From Paenibacillus pasadenensis (lineage in GTDB: Bacteria; Bacillota; Bacilli; Paenibacillales; Paenibacillaceae), in the NCBI RefSeq assembly GCF_023715725.1, contig NZ_JAMBOT010000004.1, forward strand, positions 1 to 64,000: DNA of 64,000 bases, written 5' to 3'. A program made the position numbers and the translations under genes. The notes beneath the pieces were generated by a model. That model had not been told where the DNA came from. It saw only the letters and a program-made list of their open reading frames with translations, and made no database searches. Below are positions 1 to 8,496 of this stretch, piece after piece (positions within the stretch are counted from its first letter, which is position 1; each line of letters starts with the position of its first letter).

Positions 1-3000
1 ACCCTGGACGACCCCGGCGCGCAGCTCGGGGTCGTCCAGGGTGACGAGGTCATCTACGATGAGCTTGATGTCCTCGTCACCCTGCTGCACGGCGGCCTGC
101 AATACCGCCAGGCCGCCGGCAACGATGCGGTCCGCGAGCTTCGCCCACGCGGCCGGAAACACAACCGCCTCGGCGCGCATAATGCGGTCCTCCACCTCGG
201 CGAAAGCCATCTGCTGCCCTTTGCGCGTCCGCAGCTGCTTCACCGAAATGATGCGCACCGCCGTCACGCAGCGCGTGCCGTCCGGCGCATCCGCCAGCTC
301 CGGGAGCCGGTCAAGCTCGAGCTCCCGCAGCTGCTCCTCCGCTTCGTCGAGCGGATGCCCCGACAGATACAGCCCAAGCAGCTCACGCTCCAGCTCAAGC
401 AGCTGAGTTCCGGTGTAGGGCTGAACCTGCGGCAGCTCTACATCCCAGTTCTGCACCTCCTCAAAGCCGAACAGCTCGATCTGCAGCTCCGCCCGCTCCT
501 TCCGCCACTTCTGGGCTGCCTCAACCGACTCGTCGAGCGCCGCCAGCTGCTGCGCCCGATGCCCCGGCAGCGACTCCAGCGCTCCTGCGCCGATCAGGCT
601 CTCCAGCACACGTTTGTTGACGACTCGAAGATCGACGCGGCGGCAGAAGTCGATCAGACTGCCAAAGGGGCGGTTTTGCCGCTCCCGCAAAATGGAGTCA
701 ATCGCCTGCATGCCGACGTTTTTAATGCTGGCAAGACCAAAACGTACCGCTCCGCCTTCCGGGCTGAACGTAACCGAGCTGTAGTTCACGTCCGGCGGCA
801 GCACCTCCATGCCCATCCGTTTGCACTCGTCGATATATTCGCCCGTTTTGCGCTGATTGCCCGTGACGGAAGCCAGCATGGACGCCATAAAAGCGACGGG
901 GTAATGCCTCTTCAGCCAGGCTGTCTGAAAAGCGAGCACGCCGTAAGCGGCCGCATGCGCACGCGGGAAACCGTAATCCGCAAACCGCAAAATCATATCA
1001 TAGACGCGATTCGCATCCTCATCCGTAAAGCCCTGTCCCCGGCTGCCCTGCAGAAACGCAGCCCGCTGTTCATCCAGAATTTCACGTTTTTTCTTGGACA
1101 CGGCGCGCCGCAGCAAATCCGCTTCGCCAAGGCTGAAGCCGGCCATCTGGGACGCGATTTGCATAATCTGTTCCTGGTACACAATAATGCCGTACGTATC
1201 CTTCAAAATCGGCTCCAGCGACGGATGCGGGTAATCCACCCGCTCCAGCCCGTGTTTGCCGCCGATAAAACGCGGAATGAATTCCATCGGACCGGGACGA
1301 TACAGCGCCAGAACCGATACGATATCCTCAAACGAGCCTGGCTTGAGATCCTTGAGCACACGCCGCATTCCGGCTGACTCCAGCTGGAATATGCCCGTTG
1401 TGTCGCCGCGCCCCAGCATTTCGTAAGTAGCGGGATCGTCATCCGGAACCGTCCGGAAATCAATCTCCTCGCCCGTTTCGCCGGCGATCCACTTCAGCGT
1501 ACGCTCCAGAATGGATAGCGTGCGCAGGCCCAGAAAGTCCATTTTGAGCAGGCCGACCGCCTCGACGTTTTCCATGGAATATTGCGTAAGCGGCGCAGCC
1601 TCGGAGCCCGCCTGCAGCGGCACATAATCCGTGAGCGGACGTCCGGCAATGACCACGCCCGCCGCATGGGTGGACGCGTGGCGCGGCATGCCTTCGACCT
1701 TCAAAGCGGTCGCAATCAGCTCCCGCGTGCCGTCCCGCTCCGCGTATTCCCGCAGCTGCGGAACGGAAGCAAGCGCAGATTCCAGCGTTGTGCCCGGCTG
1801 TCCCGGGATGAGCTTGGCGACCCGGTCCACATCCCCGATCGGCACATCCAGCGCCCGCCCGACGTCGCGGACGGCCGCTTTTGCCGCCAGCGTGCCAAAC
1901 GTAATAATTTGCGCCACATGGTCGGCTCCGTATTTGCGGCTTACATATGCGATAACTTCATCGCGCCGTTCGTCGTTGAAGTCGATATCGATATCCGGCA
2001 TGCTGATCCGCTCCGGGTTAAGGAAACGCTCAAACAGCAGCCGGTGCTTCAGCGGATCAACGTCGGTAATCCGCAAACAATAGGCGACGAGGCTTCCCGC
2101 CGACGAGCCCCGCCCCGGGCCGGTGCGGATGCCCTGCTCATGCGCATACCGGATAAAATCCCATACGATGAGAAAATAGTCGCTGAAGCCCATTCGCTCG
2201 ATAACGCTGAGCTCGTAGCGCAGCCTGCGCTCCGCTTCCTCCAAAAGCACTGCAGTCTGCCCAGCCCCCGCATACCGCTCTTGCATACCTTTCAAACAAA
2301 GCTGCTCCAAATAAGCGGCGGAGCTCAAGCCGTCCGGCAGCGGCCGGTACTCCGGCAGCGCATGCTCTCCGAACTTCAGCTCAAGGCGGCAGCTCTCCGC
2401 GATGCGCACCGTATTGGCCAGCGCTTCCGGCACATGGCGGAACAGCGCCTCCATCTCCTCCGCGCTTCTAAGATACATTCCGTCCCCGTGCATATGCAGG
2501 CGGTCGGGATCGCTGACGGATTTGCCGGTGCCGATGCAGATCAGCACATCCTGGACAGCCGCATCCTCGCGATGCAGGTAATGCACGTCGTTGGTCGCCG
2601 CCAGCGGGATTCCCGTCTCCTTGGACAGGGTAATCATGCCCGCCGTCACCTTTTTTTGCTCCGTCATGCCGTGGTCCTGAATCTCCAGATAAAAGTTCTC
2701 CCCGAACGTCTCCCGGTATTTCAGCGCCGCGCGCTTCGCCTCTTCGGGACGGTCATGCAGCAGATGCTGGGCAACCTCGCCAGCCAGACAGGCGCTTAGG
2801 CAGACAAGTCCCTCCGCATGCTCCCGCAACACCTCGTGGTCGATGCGCGGCTTGTAATGGAAGCCCTCCAGATGAGCGATGCTGCTCAGCTTCATCAGGT
2901 TGCGGTAGCCGGTCTCGTTTTGGGCAAGCAAAATGAGATGGTAAATCGGATTGTCCTTGCGCGTGCCTTTGTCCAGCCTCGAGCCTCCGGCCAAATACAT

Positions 3001-3210
3001 TTCGCAGCCGATAATCGGCTTGATGCCGTGTTTGATGCACGCCTTGTAAAATGGCACCGCTCCATACATGACGCCATGATCCGTCAGCGCCAGCGAGCCC
3101 ATGCCCAGTTCAGCCGCCCTCGCCGTCAGATCGCGAATGCGCGCGGCCCCGTCCAGCAAGCTGTATTCGCTGTGCACATGCAGGTGCACAAATCGTTCGT
3201 CCGCGCTCAT
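1..3210 (-). CDS. dnaE: DNA polymerase III alpha subunit DnaE (3' end outside window)
   Basis: This is the replicative DnaE-type polymerase. Translation from the ATG at 3208-3210 begins with the PHP-domain motif HLHVHSEYS, followed by TDHG and later the polymerase palm signature PDIDIDF. The finger/palm segments GRGSSAGSLVAYC and YRPGPMEF are also readable. The start is supported by a GGAGGAG ribosome site just upstream. The frame is open for 1070 codons and runs off the left edge, so the C-terminal OB region is only partly visible. It is divergent from ytrH, the arrangement known from Bacillus. Several long open frames on the opposite strand within this gene are by-products of its GC-rich codons. 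Confidence 0.97.
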   Translation of the reverse strand, partial: MSADERFVHLHVHSEYSLLDGAARIRDLTARAAELGMGSLALTDHGVMYGAVPFYKACIKHGIKPIIGCEMYLAGGSRLDKGTRKDNPIYHLILLAQNETGYRNLMKLSSIAHLEGFHYKPRIDHEVLREHAEGLVCLSACLAGEVAQHLLHDRPEEAKRAALKYRETFGENFYLEIQDHGMTEQKKVTAGMITLSKETGIPLAATNDVHYLHREDAAVQDVLICIGTGKSVSDPDRLHMHGDGMYLRSAEEMEALFRHVPEALANTVRIAESCRLELKFGEHALPEYRPLPDGLSSAAYLEQLCLKGMQERYAGAGQTAVLLEEAERRLRYELSVIERMGFSDYFLIVWDFIRYAHEQGIRTGPGRGSSAGSLVAYCLRITDVDPLKHRLLFERFLNPERISMPDIDIDFNDERRDEVIAYVSRKYGADHVAQIITFGTLAAKAAVRDVGRALDVPIGDVDRVAKLIPGQPGTTLESALASVPQLREYAERDGTRELIATALKVEGMPRHASTHAAGVVIAGRPLTDYVPLQAGSEAAPLTQYSMENVEAVGLLKMDFLGLRTLSILERTLKWIAGETGEEIDFRTVPDDDPATYEMLGRGDTTGIFQLESAGMRRVLKDLKPGSFEDIVSVLALYRPGPMEFIPRFIGGKHGLERVDYPHPSLEPILKDTYGIIVYQEQIMQIASQMAGFSLGEADLLRRAVSKKKREILDEQRAAFLQGSRGQGFTDEDANRVYDMILRFADYGFPRAHAAAYGVLAFQTAWLKRHYPVAFMASMLASVTGNQRKTGEYIDECKRMGMEVLPPDVNYSSVTFSPEGGAVRFGLASIKNVGMQAIDSILRERQNRPFGSLIDFCRRVDLRVVNKRVLESLIGAGALESLPGHRAQQLAALDESVEAAQKWRKERAELQIELFGFEEVQNWDVELPQVQPYTGTQLLELERELLGLYLSGHPLDEAEEQLRELELDRLPELADAPDGTRCVTAVRIISVKQLRTRKGQQMAFAEVEDRIMRAEAVVFPAAWAKLADRIVAGGLAVLQAAVQQGDEDIKLIVDDLVTLDDPELRAGVVQG

Positions 3211-3260
3211 CACAACTTCTCCTCCCGCCGTACATTTGTTCGCTCTTTCCCTCTATCTTA

Positions 3261-3290
3261 TCATAAAAGACCGGTACAGGCCCATAGAAT
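3261..3290 (+). promoter_or_regulatory. Possible sigma-E type promoter for ytrH
   Basis: TCATAAA (3261-3267) and CATAGAAT (3283-3290) are separated by 15 bp. They resemble the mother-cell sigma-E pattern (-35 with ATA, -10 CATA-N2-AT). ytrH is a sporulation gene in Bacillus, so this would fit. It is a pattern match only. Confidence 0.35.
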
Positions 3291-3337
3291 GAAGAAGGGG
3301 CGTACAGGCCCCAATTTATCCCTGAAAGGTGAGGCGG

Positions 3338-3673
3338 ATGCGGCGCATGAACTTGATTTTGAGCAAAGCACTGATCGATTGTTTTATCGCTTTTGGCGTT
3401 GTGGTCGGAGGCGCGCTGCTGGCGGGAATCGGGTCCGTGCTGGCGATGTCCCCTCCGTCCTCCATGATGGTTGATACAGCCTCCCGCTTGAAAATATGGG
3501 CGCTCGTCGCCGCCGTCGGCGGCACAATCGACCCGATGCGCGTCATTGAAAGCAATATGATGGAGGGACATCTGTCGCCGGTCGCCCAGCAGGTGCTGTT
3601 CATTCTGTGCGCCTTTGTCGGCGCTCATGCCGGAACGGAGCTTATCCGCATGATATGCCGGGGAACGGGGTGA
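3338..3673 (+). CDS. ytrH: Sporulation membrane protein YtrH
   Basis: A 111-residue membrane protein of the YtrH family, which is required for efficient sporulation in Bacillus and sits in the mother-cell membrane. Two hydrophobic segments are visible (about residues 12-32 and 80-96), with the characteristic middle portion containing GTIDPMRVIE. The ATG at 3338 is chosen because AAAGGTGAGG lies about 5 nt before it; an in-frame GTG at 3329 is less likely. It lies immediately upstream of ytrI and divergent from dnaE, as in Bacillus. Confidence 0.85.
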   Translation: MRRMNLILSKALIDCFIAFGVVVGGALLAGIGSVLAMSPPSSMMVDTASRLKIWALVAAVGGTIDPMRVIESNMMEGHLSPVAQQVLFILCAFVGAHAGTELIRMICRGTG

Positions 3674-3682
3674 GCACGAACG

Positions 3683-4195
3683 ATGCGAGTTCCCCCTTTT
3701 GCCCGCTTCGTACGATTCAGCCAAGCGGCCGGGCTTGTTCTATGCGGCATGATCATCGGCGCTGCTCTCTATCATTCGCTTTTTCAGGCGCAGTTCGACC
3801 GTGTCATTAACTTGAAGGGCGAGCTGGAGGATCAGCTCAACGAACGCGACTACGAGCTAGAGCAGCTGAGCAAATTCAAAAAACAGCACTCCGTCATCAA
3901 AACGGTGCAGATCCGCTTCGAGGACAGCCCCGGGGCGGCAGGTATGGATGAGCCGGCCAAGTCCCGCCTGAAAGCTCAGCTGCATGACGACTTGATCGTG
4001 CTGGTGGGGAGAAGCATGTACGAAATCGACCGTGAATCGCGTCTGGCCCGCGAGCTGCTGGCCGGCAAAGTGTACCGCGACCGGGACAAACGGTTTGCGC
4101 TCGATATCAAAACCGTGCTTGTCGTGGATAACCGGCTGCAGGTATGGGTCAGCGTCCGCACGCTCGGGCCGGAGCTGAGCGGAGGCTCGCCGTAG
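3683..4195 (+). CDS. ytrI: Sporulation membrane protein YtrI
   Basis: A 170-residue protein with one N-terminal membrane segment (about residues 12-30), a short coiled-coil stretch rich in Glu/Leu/Lys (about 40-68) and a soluble C-terminal domain. Size, topology and position directly after ytrH match the YtrI family, which acts with YtrH in sporulation. The gap to ytrH is 9 bp, so the two are probably co-transcribed. The biochemical role is unknown. Confidence 0.8.
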   Translation: MRVPPFARFVRFSQAAGLVLCGMIIGAALYHSLFQAQFDRVINLKGELEDQLNERDYELEQLSKFKKQHSVIKTVQIRFEDSPGAAGMDEPAKSRLKAQLHDDLIVLVGRSMYEIDRESRLARELLAGKVYRDRDKRFALDIKTVLVVDNRLQVWVSVRTLGPELSGGSP

Positions 4196-4395
4196 CCGCT
4201 CGCGGCTAAGCGATTTGCATAGCCCGCGGGCGCAGTCTGCTTTTTCCGCCTATCCCCGATACCGCGCCTGCGCCAGGCGCGCTAATACGACGGCCCATAA
4301 CTGGCCTCCAACTCGCAGCAGCCCTGCCGATTATGGTACAATGGCGAAAAATACCGGACGGGCTCCAGCCCGCCAAAGGAGACATACCGGATTCC

Positions 4396-4725
4396 ATGAA
4401 CGATCCCGTCGTTTGGCTGCAATGGATTCTCATCGCAGGCATAATTGCCAGCTCCGTGTTTTCCGTCATCAACAGCTTCCGCTCGCGCCGCTCCAAAGAT
4501 GCCAACCAGAGAGCGCTTTACGCGGCCAAAATGAACATCAGCATGGGCGTCATGCTTATCCTGATTGCCTTCATTCAAATGTTCGTGTACACCGGCTCGA
4601 CGCTGCGCGTCATTGTCGGAGCGGTATTCATGCTGCTCGGCCTGTTCAACATTTTCGCCGGCATCCGCAACCGCAGCGTTATCCGCACCGTTATGGAACG
4701 GAATGCGGCCGGCAAACAACGTTAA
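4396..4725 (+). CDS. ytpI: YtpI-family membrane protein
   Basis: A 109-residue membrane protein with three hydrophobic segments and a basic loop after the first (SRRSKDANQ). It matches the YtpI family in size and topology; the function is unknown. The start MNDPVVW at 4396 is preceded by AAAGGAG at 4375-4381, a rather long 14-nt spacing. In Bacillus the neighbouring genes are nrnA (ytqI) and ytoI. Here nrnA is absent and ytoI lies 15 kb away beyond an accessory island. Confidence 0.7.
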   Translation: MNDPVVWLQWILIAGIIASSVFSVINSFRSRRSKDANQRALYAAKMNISMGVMLILIAFIQMFVYTGSTLRVIVGAVFMLLGLFNIFAGIRNRSVIRTVMERNAAGKQR

Positions 4726-4742
4726 CCCTTTCAGTCCTTACA

Positions 4743-4784
4743 AGGGCGCGCTTAGAGCGGCAGATGCCGTTCCGGGCGCGCCCT
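4743..4784 (+). terminator. Rho-independent terminator after ytpI
   Basis: Inverted repeat AGGGCGCGC (4743-4751) / GCGCGCCCT (4776-4784) followed by a T-rich run (CTTTCGCTTTTCCTTTT). It ends the ytrH-ytrI-ytpI unit. Confidence 0.75.
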
Positions 4785-4818
4785 CTTTCGCTTTTCCTTT
4801 TATAGGCCAGCTCTACTT

Positions 4819-4996
4819 TTTGTATGATTTATCATACAAAATTCGATTTGGAGCCGCCGTATTTTAACACTTTGTGCGATAAATCATACAAAACTCCACT
4901 TTCCCGGTGCCAGCCAAGATAATTTGTATGATAAATCATATAAATTATGAAAATTCTACATCGCCCTAATTCACTTTGTGTGAAAAATCATACAAA
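4819..4996. repeat. Array of four 22-bp near-palindromes at exact 52-bp period
   Basis: Four copies lie at 4819-4840, 4871-4892, 4923-4944 and 4975-4996. Each has the form TTTGTATGAT-N2-ATCATACAAA with up to about four changes. Starts are exactly 52 bp apart and the three 30-bp spacers are unrelated to one another. The first copy is a perfect palindrome. Spacer centres are GC-richer than their ends. There are no cas genes nearby, and 22 bp is short for a CRISPR repeat. The whole stretch between the terminators at 4784 and 5029 is this array and carries no gene. Confidence 0.85.
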
Positions 4997-5028
4997 ACAC
5001 CAATATGCACCCATTCCAGGTAAAACAA

Positions 5029-5052
5029 AAACGCTGCCCTTAAGCAGCGTTT
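5029..5052 (-). terminator. Terminator of the CydA-like operon
   Basis: AAACGCTGC (5029-5037) / GCAGCGTTT (5044-5052). Read on the minus strand, the hairpin is followed by TTTTTGTTTT. It lies just past the stop of the second oxidase-like gene. Confidence 0.8.
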
Positions 5053-5075
5053 CCGTCAGTCATACCGTATGAGCA

Positions 5076-6113
5076 TTAAGGGTCGACCTTACCTGCTCCA
5101 TCCTGCACATTTCTCGGAGACTCTTCCATATACGGAGCGAGATACAACTCGCGGACCTCGTGCCGAATCCAGCTCATTAATCCCATAATGACTAGAAGCA
5201 GCGTAACCGAAGCGATGAAGAGCTTTCTGGAATCGGCTCGATATAATTTATATAACAGTATAATTAGTGCAATCGCCAGAATGACTGCAATACCTAACAG
5301 CACGGTATGAAATATAGAACCTCCGAGAAAATGATCCCGAACCTCCTTGCTCATGCTCAGCAGCAGGAACGGTCCTGCAATAAGCTGCAGAAGCGTGAAT
5401 AAAAAGGCGGTGCCTTTACCGAACTTCTGAGCAAGCAGAAATTCGGCTTCGCCGCTCTTCCGGCTTCGTCTTCTCCCCCACCAATACATGTACATGCCGA
5501 TGATAGCAAAACTTGCGGACATAAAATGAAAATAACGCTGCCAAATCGTCGGATAGCGAAACAGCGAGTCCAGAAAGCCTTTGGAGCCCGCCCACATCTC
5601 TGGATGCAGCATGGAAGCCACATTTGTAATGAAAATCAGCGGAACGAACAGCAAGATGGCCGCGCCGGCAATGCCGAAGGACAGATGCAGGCTTTTTCGC
5701 TCACGCCACCTCTCCCATGTGTATTTATACACGTAGAGTAATAGAAACGAAATGATAAGCAGCGGAATCAGCATAAGCCACCATTTCCCGATCAGAATTG
5801 TGGATGGATAGAAAAACTGAGTGTAGATCGTGCTTATGATGAGAAGCGGCGCAACGCCGAGTACAACCGCTATGCTTTTATGAATCGATACCAGCGCTGC
5901 AAGATGATAGGCGAGCTTGTCCGCAACTCCGTCCTTCTTAAGAATGCCTCTGATTTCAAACAGCACCGCGTTCACCGACCCGGCCACGACAATATTGACG
6001 TAAATGAGATGTAAAATAAATCCAATTACAATCAGAACCTCGAACCAAGGCAAATTTCCAGGAATGGATAAGCCAAGATCGTTCGGGACTGGAGATTTTA
6101 ATAGAGGTATCAT
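5076..6113 (-). CDS. CydA-like membrane protein (cytochrome bd superfamily), second subunit
   Basis: A 345-residue polytopic membrane protein with about eight to nine hydrophobic helices. Segments such as IHKSIAVVLGVAPLL and RYFHFMSASFAIIG resemble the heme-binding helices of CydA rather than CydB. No heme c motif is present. The ATG at 6113 is preferred because GGGAGGG lies upstream, just before the stop of the preceding gene (8 bp gap). It is the second gene of a two-gene operon, so the pair looks like a CydA/CydA'-type complex of the cytochrome bd superfamily. Quinol oxidase activity is not established. A cytochrome-c-fed or other small-molecule reductase is equally possible. Confidence 0.6.
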   Translation of the reverse strand: MIPLLKSPVPNDLGLSIPGNLPWFEVLIVIGFILHLIYVNIVVAGSVNAVLFEIRGILKKDGVADKLAYHLAALVSIHKSIAVVLGVAPLLIISTIYTQFFYPSTILIGKWWLMLIPLLIISFLLLYVYKYTWERWRERKSLHLSFGIAGAAILLFVPLIFITNVASMLHPEMWAGSKGFLDSLFRYPTIWQRYFHFMSASFAIIGMYMYWWGRRRSRKSGEAEFLLAQKFGKGTAFLFTLLQLIAGPFLLLSMSKEVRDHFLGGSIFHTVLLGIAVILAIALIILLYKLYRADSRKLFIASVTLLLVIMGLMSWIRHEVRELYLAPYMEESPRNVQDGAGKVDP

Positions 6114-6120
6114 ATGTAAG

Positions 6121-7455
6121 TTACTTCCCTCCCTGCGCTGTTTCACCGTTGCGTTTGGATACAATCGTTGCCAGATATTCCGACAGTGCTTCCAGTTCTT
6201 CCTTTGTGCCTATGAATGGAGGCATTACGGCATGAACCTGATGCATATTAGGAATAAATCCCATCAGCGCGTCCTTGCTCCATCCGTCAATACGTTCCGT
6301 CATCGCTCTGCTGCGTCTGACACCGTCAATGCTATGGCAAGAGATGCACTGCATACGAAAAAGCTGCTCCCCCGCTTCAAGCTTGTTGCTTGCCGTAATT
6401 TTTTTTACCGTCGTAAATGTTGCGTTGCTTAATACGCCTTCCTTCGTCAGCCTTTCAGCGTCTGCCTTCAGTATGCCGTTAGCATACATGTAATTGTAGA
6501 TCACATATGGCTTGCGGATATTTTCGCGAACAATCTCAAATTCCGTTATGAGCAGCAATGAGAATGCAGCGGTGAAGATGGTCAGGACGGCAGGCATTTT
6601 AGGCTTTCCGTCCATTAGCAGCAGCGCGAGTACAAAAATTAAAAAAAGCCCGCCGACATTAAGCAAAATAAACGCCGTTTCGCTCATTCCTGATGCCCAC
6701 TTGACCAGCGTTTTGGCCTGATCCGGCAGACTGCGCAAGTACCAGAAACCGCTCAGCAGCATAATCGGCACGGACACAACGAGCCATTTACCAAATATGC
6801 GCTGAACCACGATACGATCCCGCATTTCCTTCAAGTTCCACCGGATGAAAATATTCAGCACAGCCACGCCAAGTGTAATAGCGGCGAATGTTCGGAATAT
6901 AGTTGACGGAACCCAGGTCGGATTTAAAAAGGCGTCCCAGAACGACAATGTCTCCACCCAATTGCCCGGATTGATTTGCGCCGCTAATATGCCGGTAATA
7001 ATGACCAGCGTAAACCACGACATGATGCACAATGCCACGCCTACGCGGAAATGCCGCTGCTTTTTTTCTCCCTTCCACTGATCCCAAGTGTAATAATACG
7101 TGAGAAGCAGCACGACCTCGGTTACAAAGACGAGCCATTCCACAAACCATGCCCAATGAAAAATGCGCAGCAGCGCGCCGATAGCTTCGGGCAAAATAAC
7201 CGTCGTTGTAAACCAGATTCCTACGCCAGTCATGGCGCCAACGGTTGTTGTAATAATAAGAATCCACTTTGTCAGCTGTTTGGCATATGCGTCCAGCGCC
7301 GGATTATTGTCCTTGCGTCCACGATACTCAATGGACACGGCTAGAACACAACCGCCAATAGCTACTGCGTGATTGATCATGACGTGCAGTACAGCCATCA
7401 TTCCTATCAAATTGCCATTTCCCAGCCAGCCGAAATCAATCGTTGGAAAATTCAA
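6121..7455 (-). CDS. CydA-like subunit I with C-terminal cytochrome c domain
   Basis: A 444-residue protein. Residues about 1-340 form eight or nine membrane helices resembling CydA, including an early helix with two His (VLHVMINHAV) and a helix with spaced acidic residues (FVEWLVFVTEV). The C-terminal 100 residues carry a heme c site CISCH and a later Met (VMPPF) typical of class I cytochrome c. The TTG at 7455 is chosen as start because AGGAGG lies 9 nt upstream; the more distal ATG has no such site. Fusion of CydA-like and c-type domains suggests electrons arrive via heme c. In the bd superfamily such forms are considered distinct from classical quinol oxidases. It heads the operon and is divergent from the regulator gene. 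Confidence 0.65.
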   Translation of the reverse strand: MNFPTIDFGWLGNGNLIGMMAVLHVMINHAVAIGGCVLAVSIEYRGRKDNNPALDAYAKQLTKWILIITTTVGAMTGVGIWFTTTVILPEAIGALLRIFHWAWFVEWLVFVTEVVLLLTYYYTWDQWKGEKKQRHFRVGVALCIMSWFTLVIITGILAAQINPGNWVETLSFWDAFLNPTWVPSTIFRTFAAITLGVAVLNIFIRWNLKEMRDRIVVQRIFGKWLVVSVPIMLLSGFWYLRSLPDQAKTLVKWASGMSETAFILLNVGGLFLIFVLALLLMDGKPKMPAVLTIFTAAFSLLLITEFEIVRENIRKPYVIYNYMYANGILKADAERLTKEGVLSNATFTTVKKITASNKLEAGEQLFRMQCISCHSIDGVRRSRAMTERIDGWSKDALMGFIPNMHQVHAVMPPFIGTKEELEALSEYLATIVSKRNGETAQGGK

Positions 7456-7515
7456 GCCAATCCCCCTCCTCGTTCCGTTTGTTCTCAGCATAAAAGGAGA
7501 GAAATATTATCCATA

Positions 7516-7531
7516 TAACTCAAAAGAGTTA
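7516..7531. promoter_or_regulatory. Perfect palindrome upstream of the CydA-like operon
   Basis: TAACTC-AAAA-GAGTTA, about 60 bp before the TTG start of the CydA-like gene, in a very AT-rich 250-bp divergent intergenic region. It could be an operator or a small hairpin in the leader. No clear -10/-35 pair could be fixed next to it. Confidence 0.35.
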
Positions 7532-7640
7532 GTTCTCAGGATAATATGTTGATTTATTGTATAATTTTTGACCATTCCTTGAATTATACTTCCTAAATAT
7601 AAAATATATTCGTTTATTTAATTAAATATAGCTATAAAGC

Positions 7641-7660
7641 GCTAGTAATAAAGAGTCATC
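7641..7660 (+). promoter_or_regulatory. AGTCAT-type regulatory motif upstream of the response regulator gene
   Basis: GCTAGTAATAAAGAGTCATC resembles the motifs at 8936-8955, 11130-11149 and 19473-19492. A second, poorer copy (TTATTAAAGTCATG, 7695-7708) lies nearer the gene. Here the -10 is less clear: TTATAG at 7684 is a few bp further away than in the other three sites. Confidence 0.45.
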
Positions 7661-7744
7661 ACGAAATAAGTAGCACTATCGAGTTATAGAACCCTTATTA
7701 AAGTCATGCTAAAATGCAAAAAATGACACAAGGGAGGTTCCATC

Positions 7745-8470
7745 ATGCCCGAAGGCGCAAGGCGAATATTAATGCTGGATTGTACGGCAAGTTTAGGAAC
7801 AACGATCGGCTTTTTCGGCAAAGAGGCTGGCTGGAGCGTGGAAGAAGCATCGCTGCTGGACAAACAGTACCGCCATAAATACTGTAATTATTCTCTACTA
7901 TTGATCGATGCGTCCCAGTTAAGTGCGGGGGGCTTTCTCCAATGCGCAGCCGTTATACGGAAAGCCCGGAACACTCCGGTTATCATCATTACGTCAGAAG
8001 GAAACGCAGATGATAGATTAAAGGCCTTTCAAGCCGGCGCCGATGACAGCATCAGTAAACCATTCAGTTCAAGAGAGCTTTTATACCGCATCCGCGGGAT
8101 CCTTAACCGGATCAGCCGCCCAAACGCTGCCGAGAACACCCCTTTTCCAAATAAACTGCTGCATAAAACCGTGGAGCTCGCCCCGCATTCTCCTTTTATC
8201 CGAGTGGATCGCTATTCGATTCGCCTTTCCTTTTGTGAATATAAACTGATGCGTTATTTGAGCGAACACTGCAACCAAACCGTCACCAGAAAAGAATTGC
8301 TGGAGGGCGTTTGGAAATCAAACCAAGTCGGCTATAACCGAACCGTTGATGTCAATATTCGGCGTATTCGGGGGAAGCTGCGGCAGATTAACCCGGAATT
8401 GGTGGGTCTGATCCACACCGTAAGAGGATTGGGGTATTGTTTCATTAATCCTGCCGCCGAAACCGTTTAA
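7745..8470 (+). CDS. Orphan OmpR/PhoB-type response regulator
   Basis: A 241-residue protein with an N-terminal receiver domain (about 1-120) and a C-terminal winged-helix DNA-binding domain (about 140-235, with TVDVNIRRIRGKL and HTVRGLGY). The probable phosphoacceptor is Asp55, with Thr83/Ser84 and Lys105 conserved. The usual pair of acidic residues near position 10 is reduced to one (LDC in place of DD). That may alter Mg binding or phosphorylation. No histidine kinase gene is adjacent. The start is supported by GGGAGG about 8 nt upstream. It is divergent from the CydA-like operon and 26 bp upstream of a cytochrome c gene, so it probably controls respiratory genes of this island. Confidence 0.85.
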   Translation: MPEGARRILMLDCTASLGTTIGFFGKEAGWSVEEASLLDKQYRHKYCNYSLLLIDASQLSAGGFLQCAAVIRKARNTPVIIITSEGNADDRLKAFQAGADDSISKPFSSRELLYRIRGILNRISRPNAAENTPFPNKLLHKTVELAPHSPFIRVDRYSIRLSFCEYKLMRYLSEHCNQTVTRKELLEGVWKSNQVGYNRTVDVNIRRIRGKLRQINPELVGLIHTVRGLGYCFINPAAETV

Positions 8471-8496
8471 TTGGAAAACTCAAAAGGAGGACAAGT

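Noticed and set aside
355..2799. Long open frames on the plus strand (340 and 405 codons) inside dnaE
   Set aside because: They lie opposite an unmistakable DnaE reading frame, lack ribosome sites and have unlikely protein composition; they are by-products of GC-rich codons.
4819..4996. CRISPR array
   Set aside because: Only four repeats of 22 bp, fully palindromic and varying between copies, with no cas genes in the window; kept as a repeat instead.
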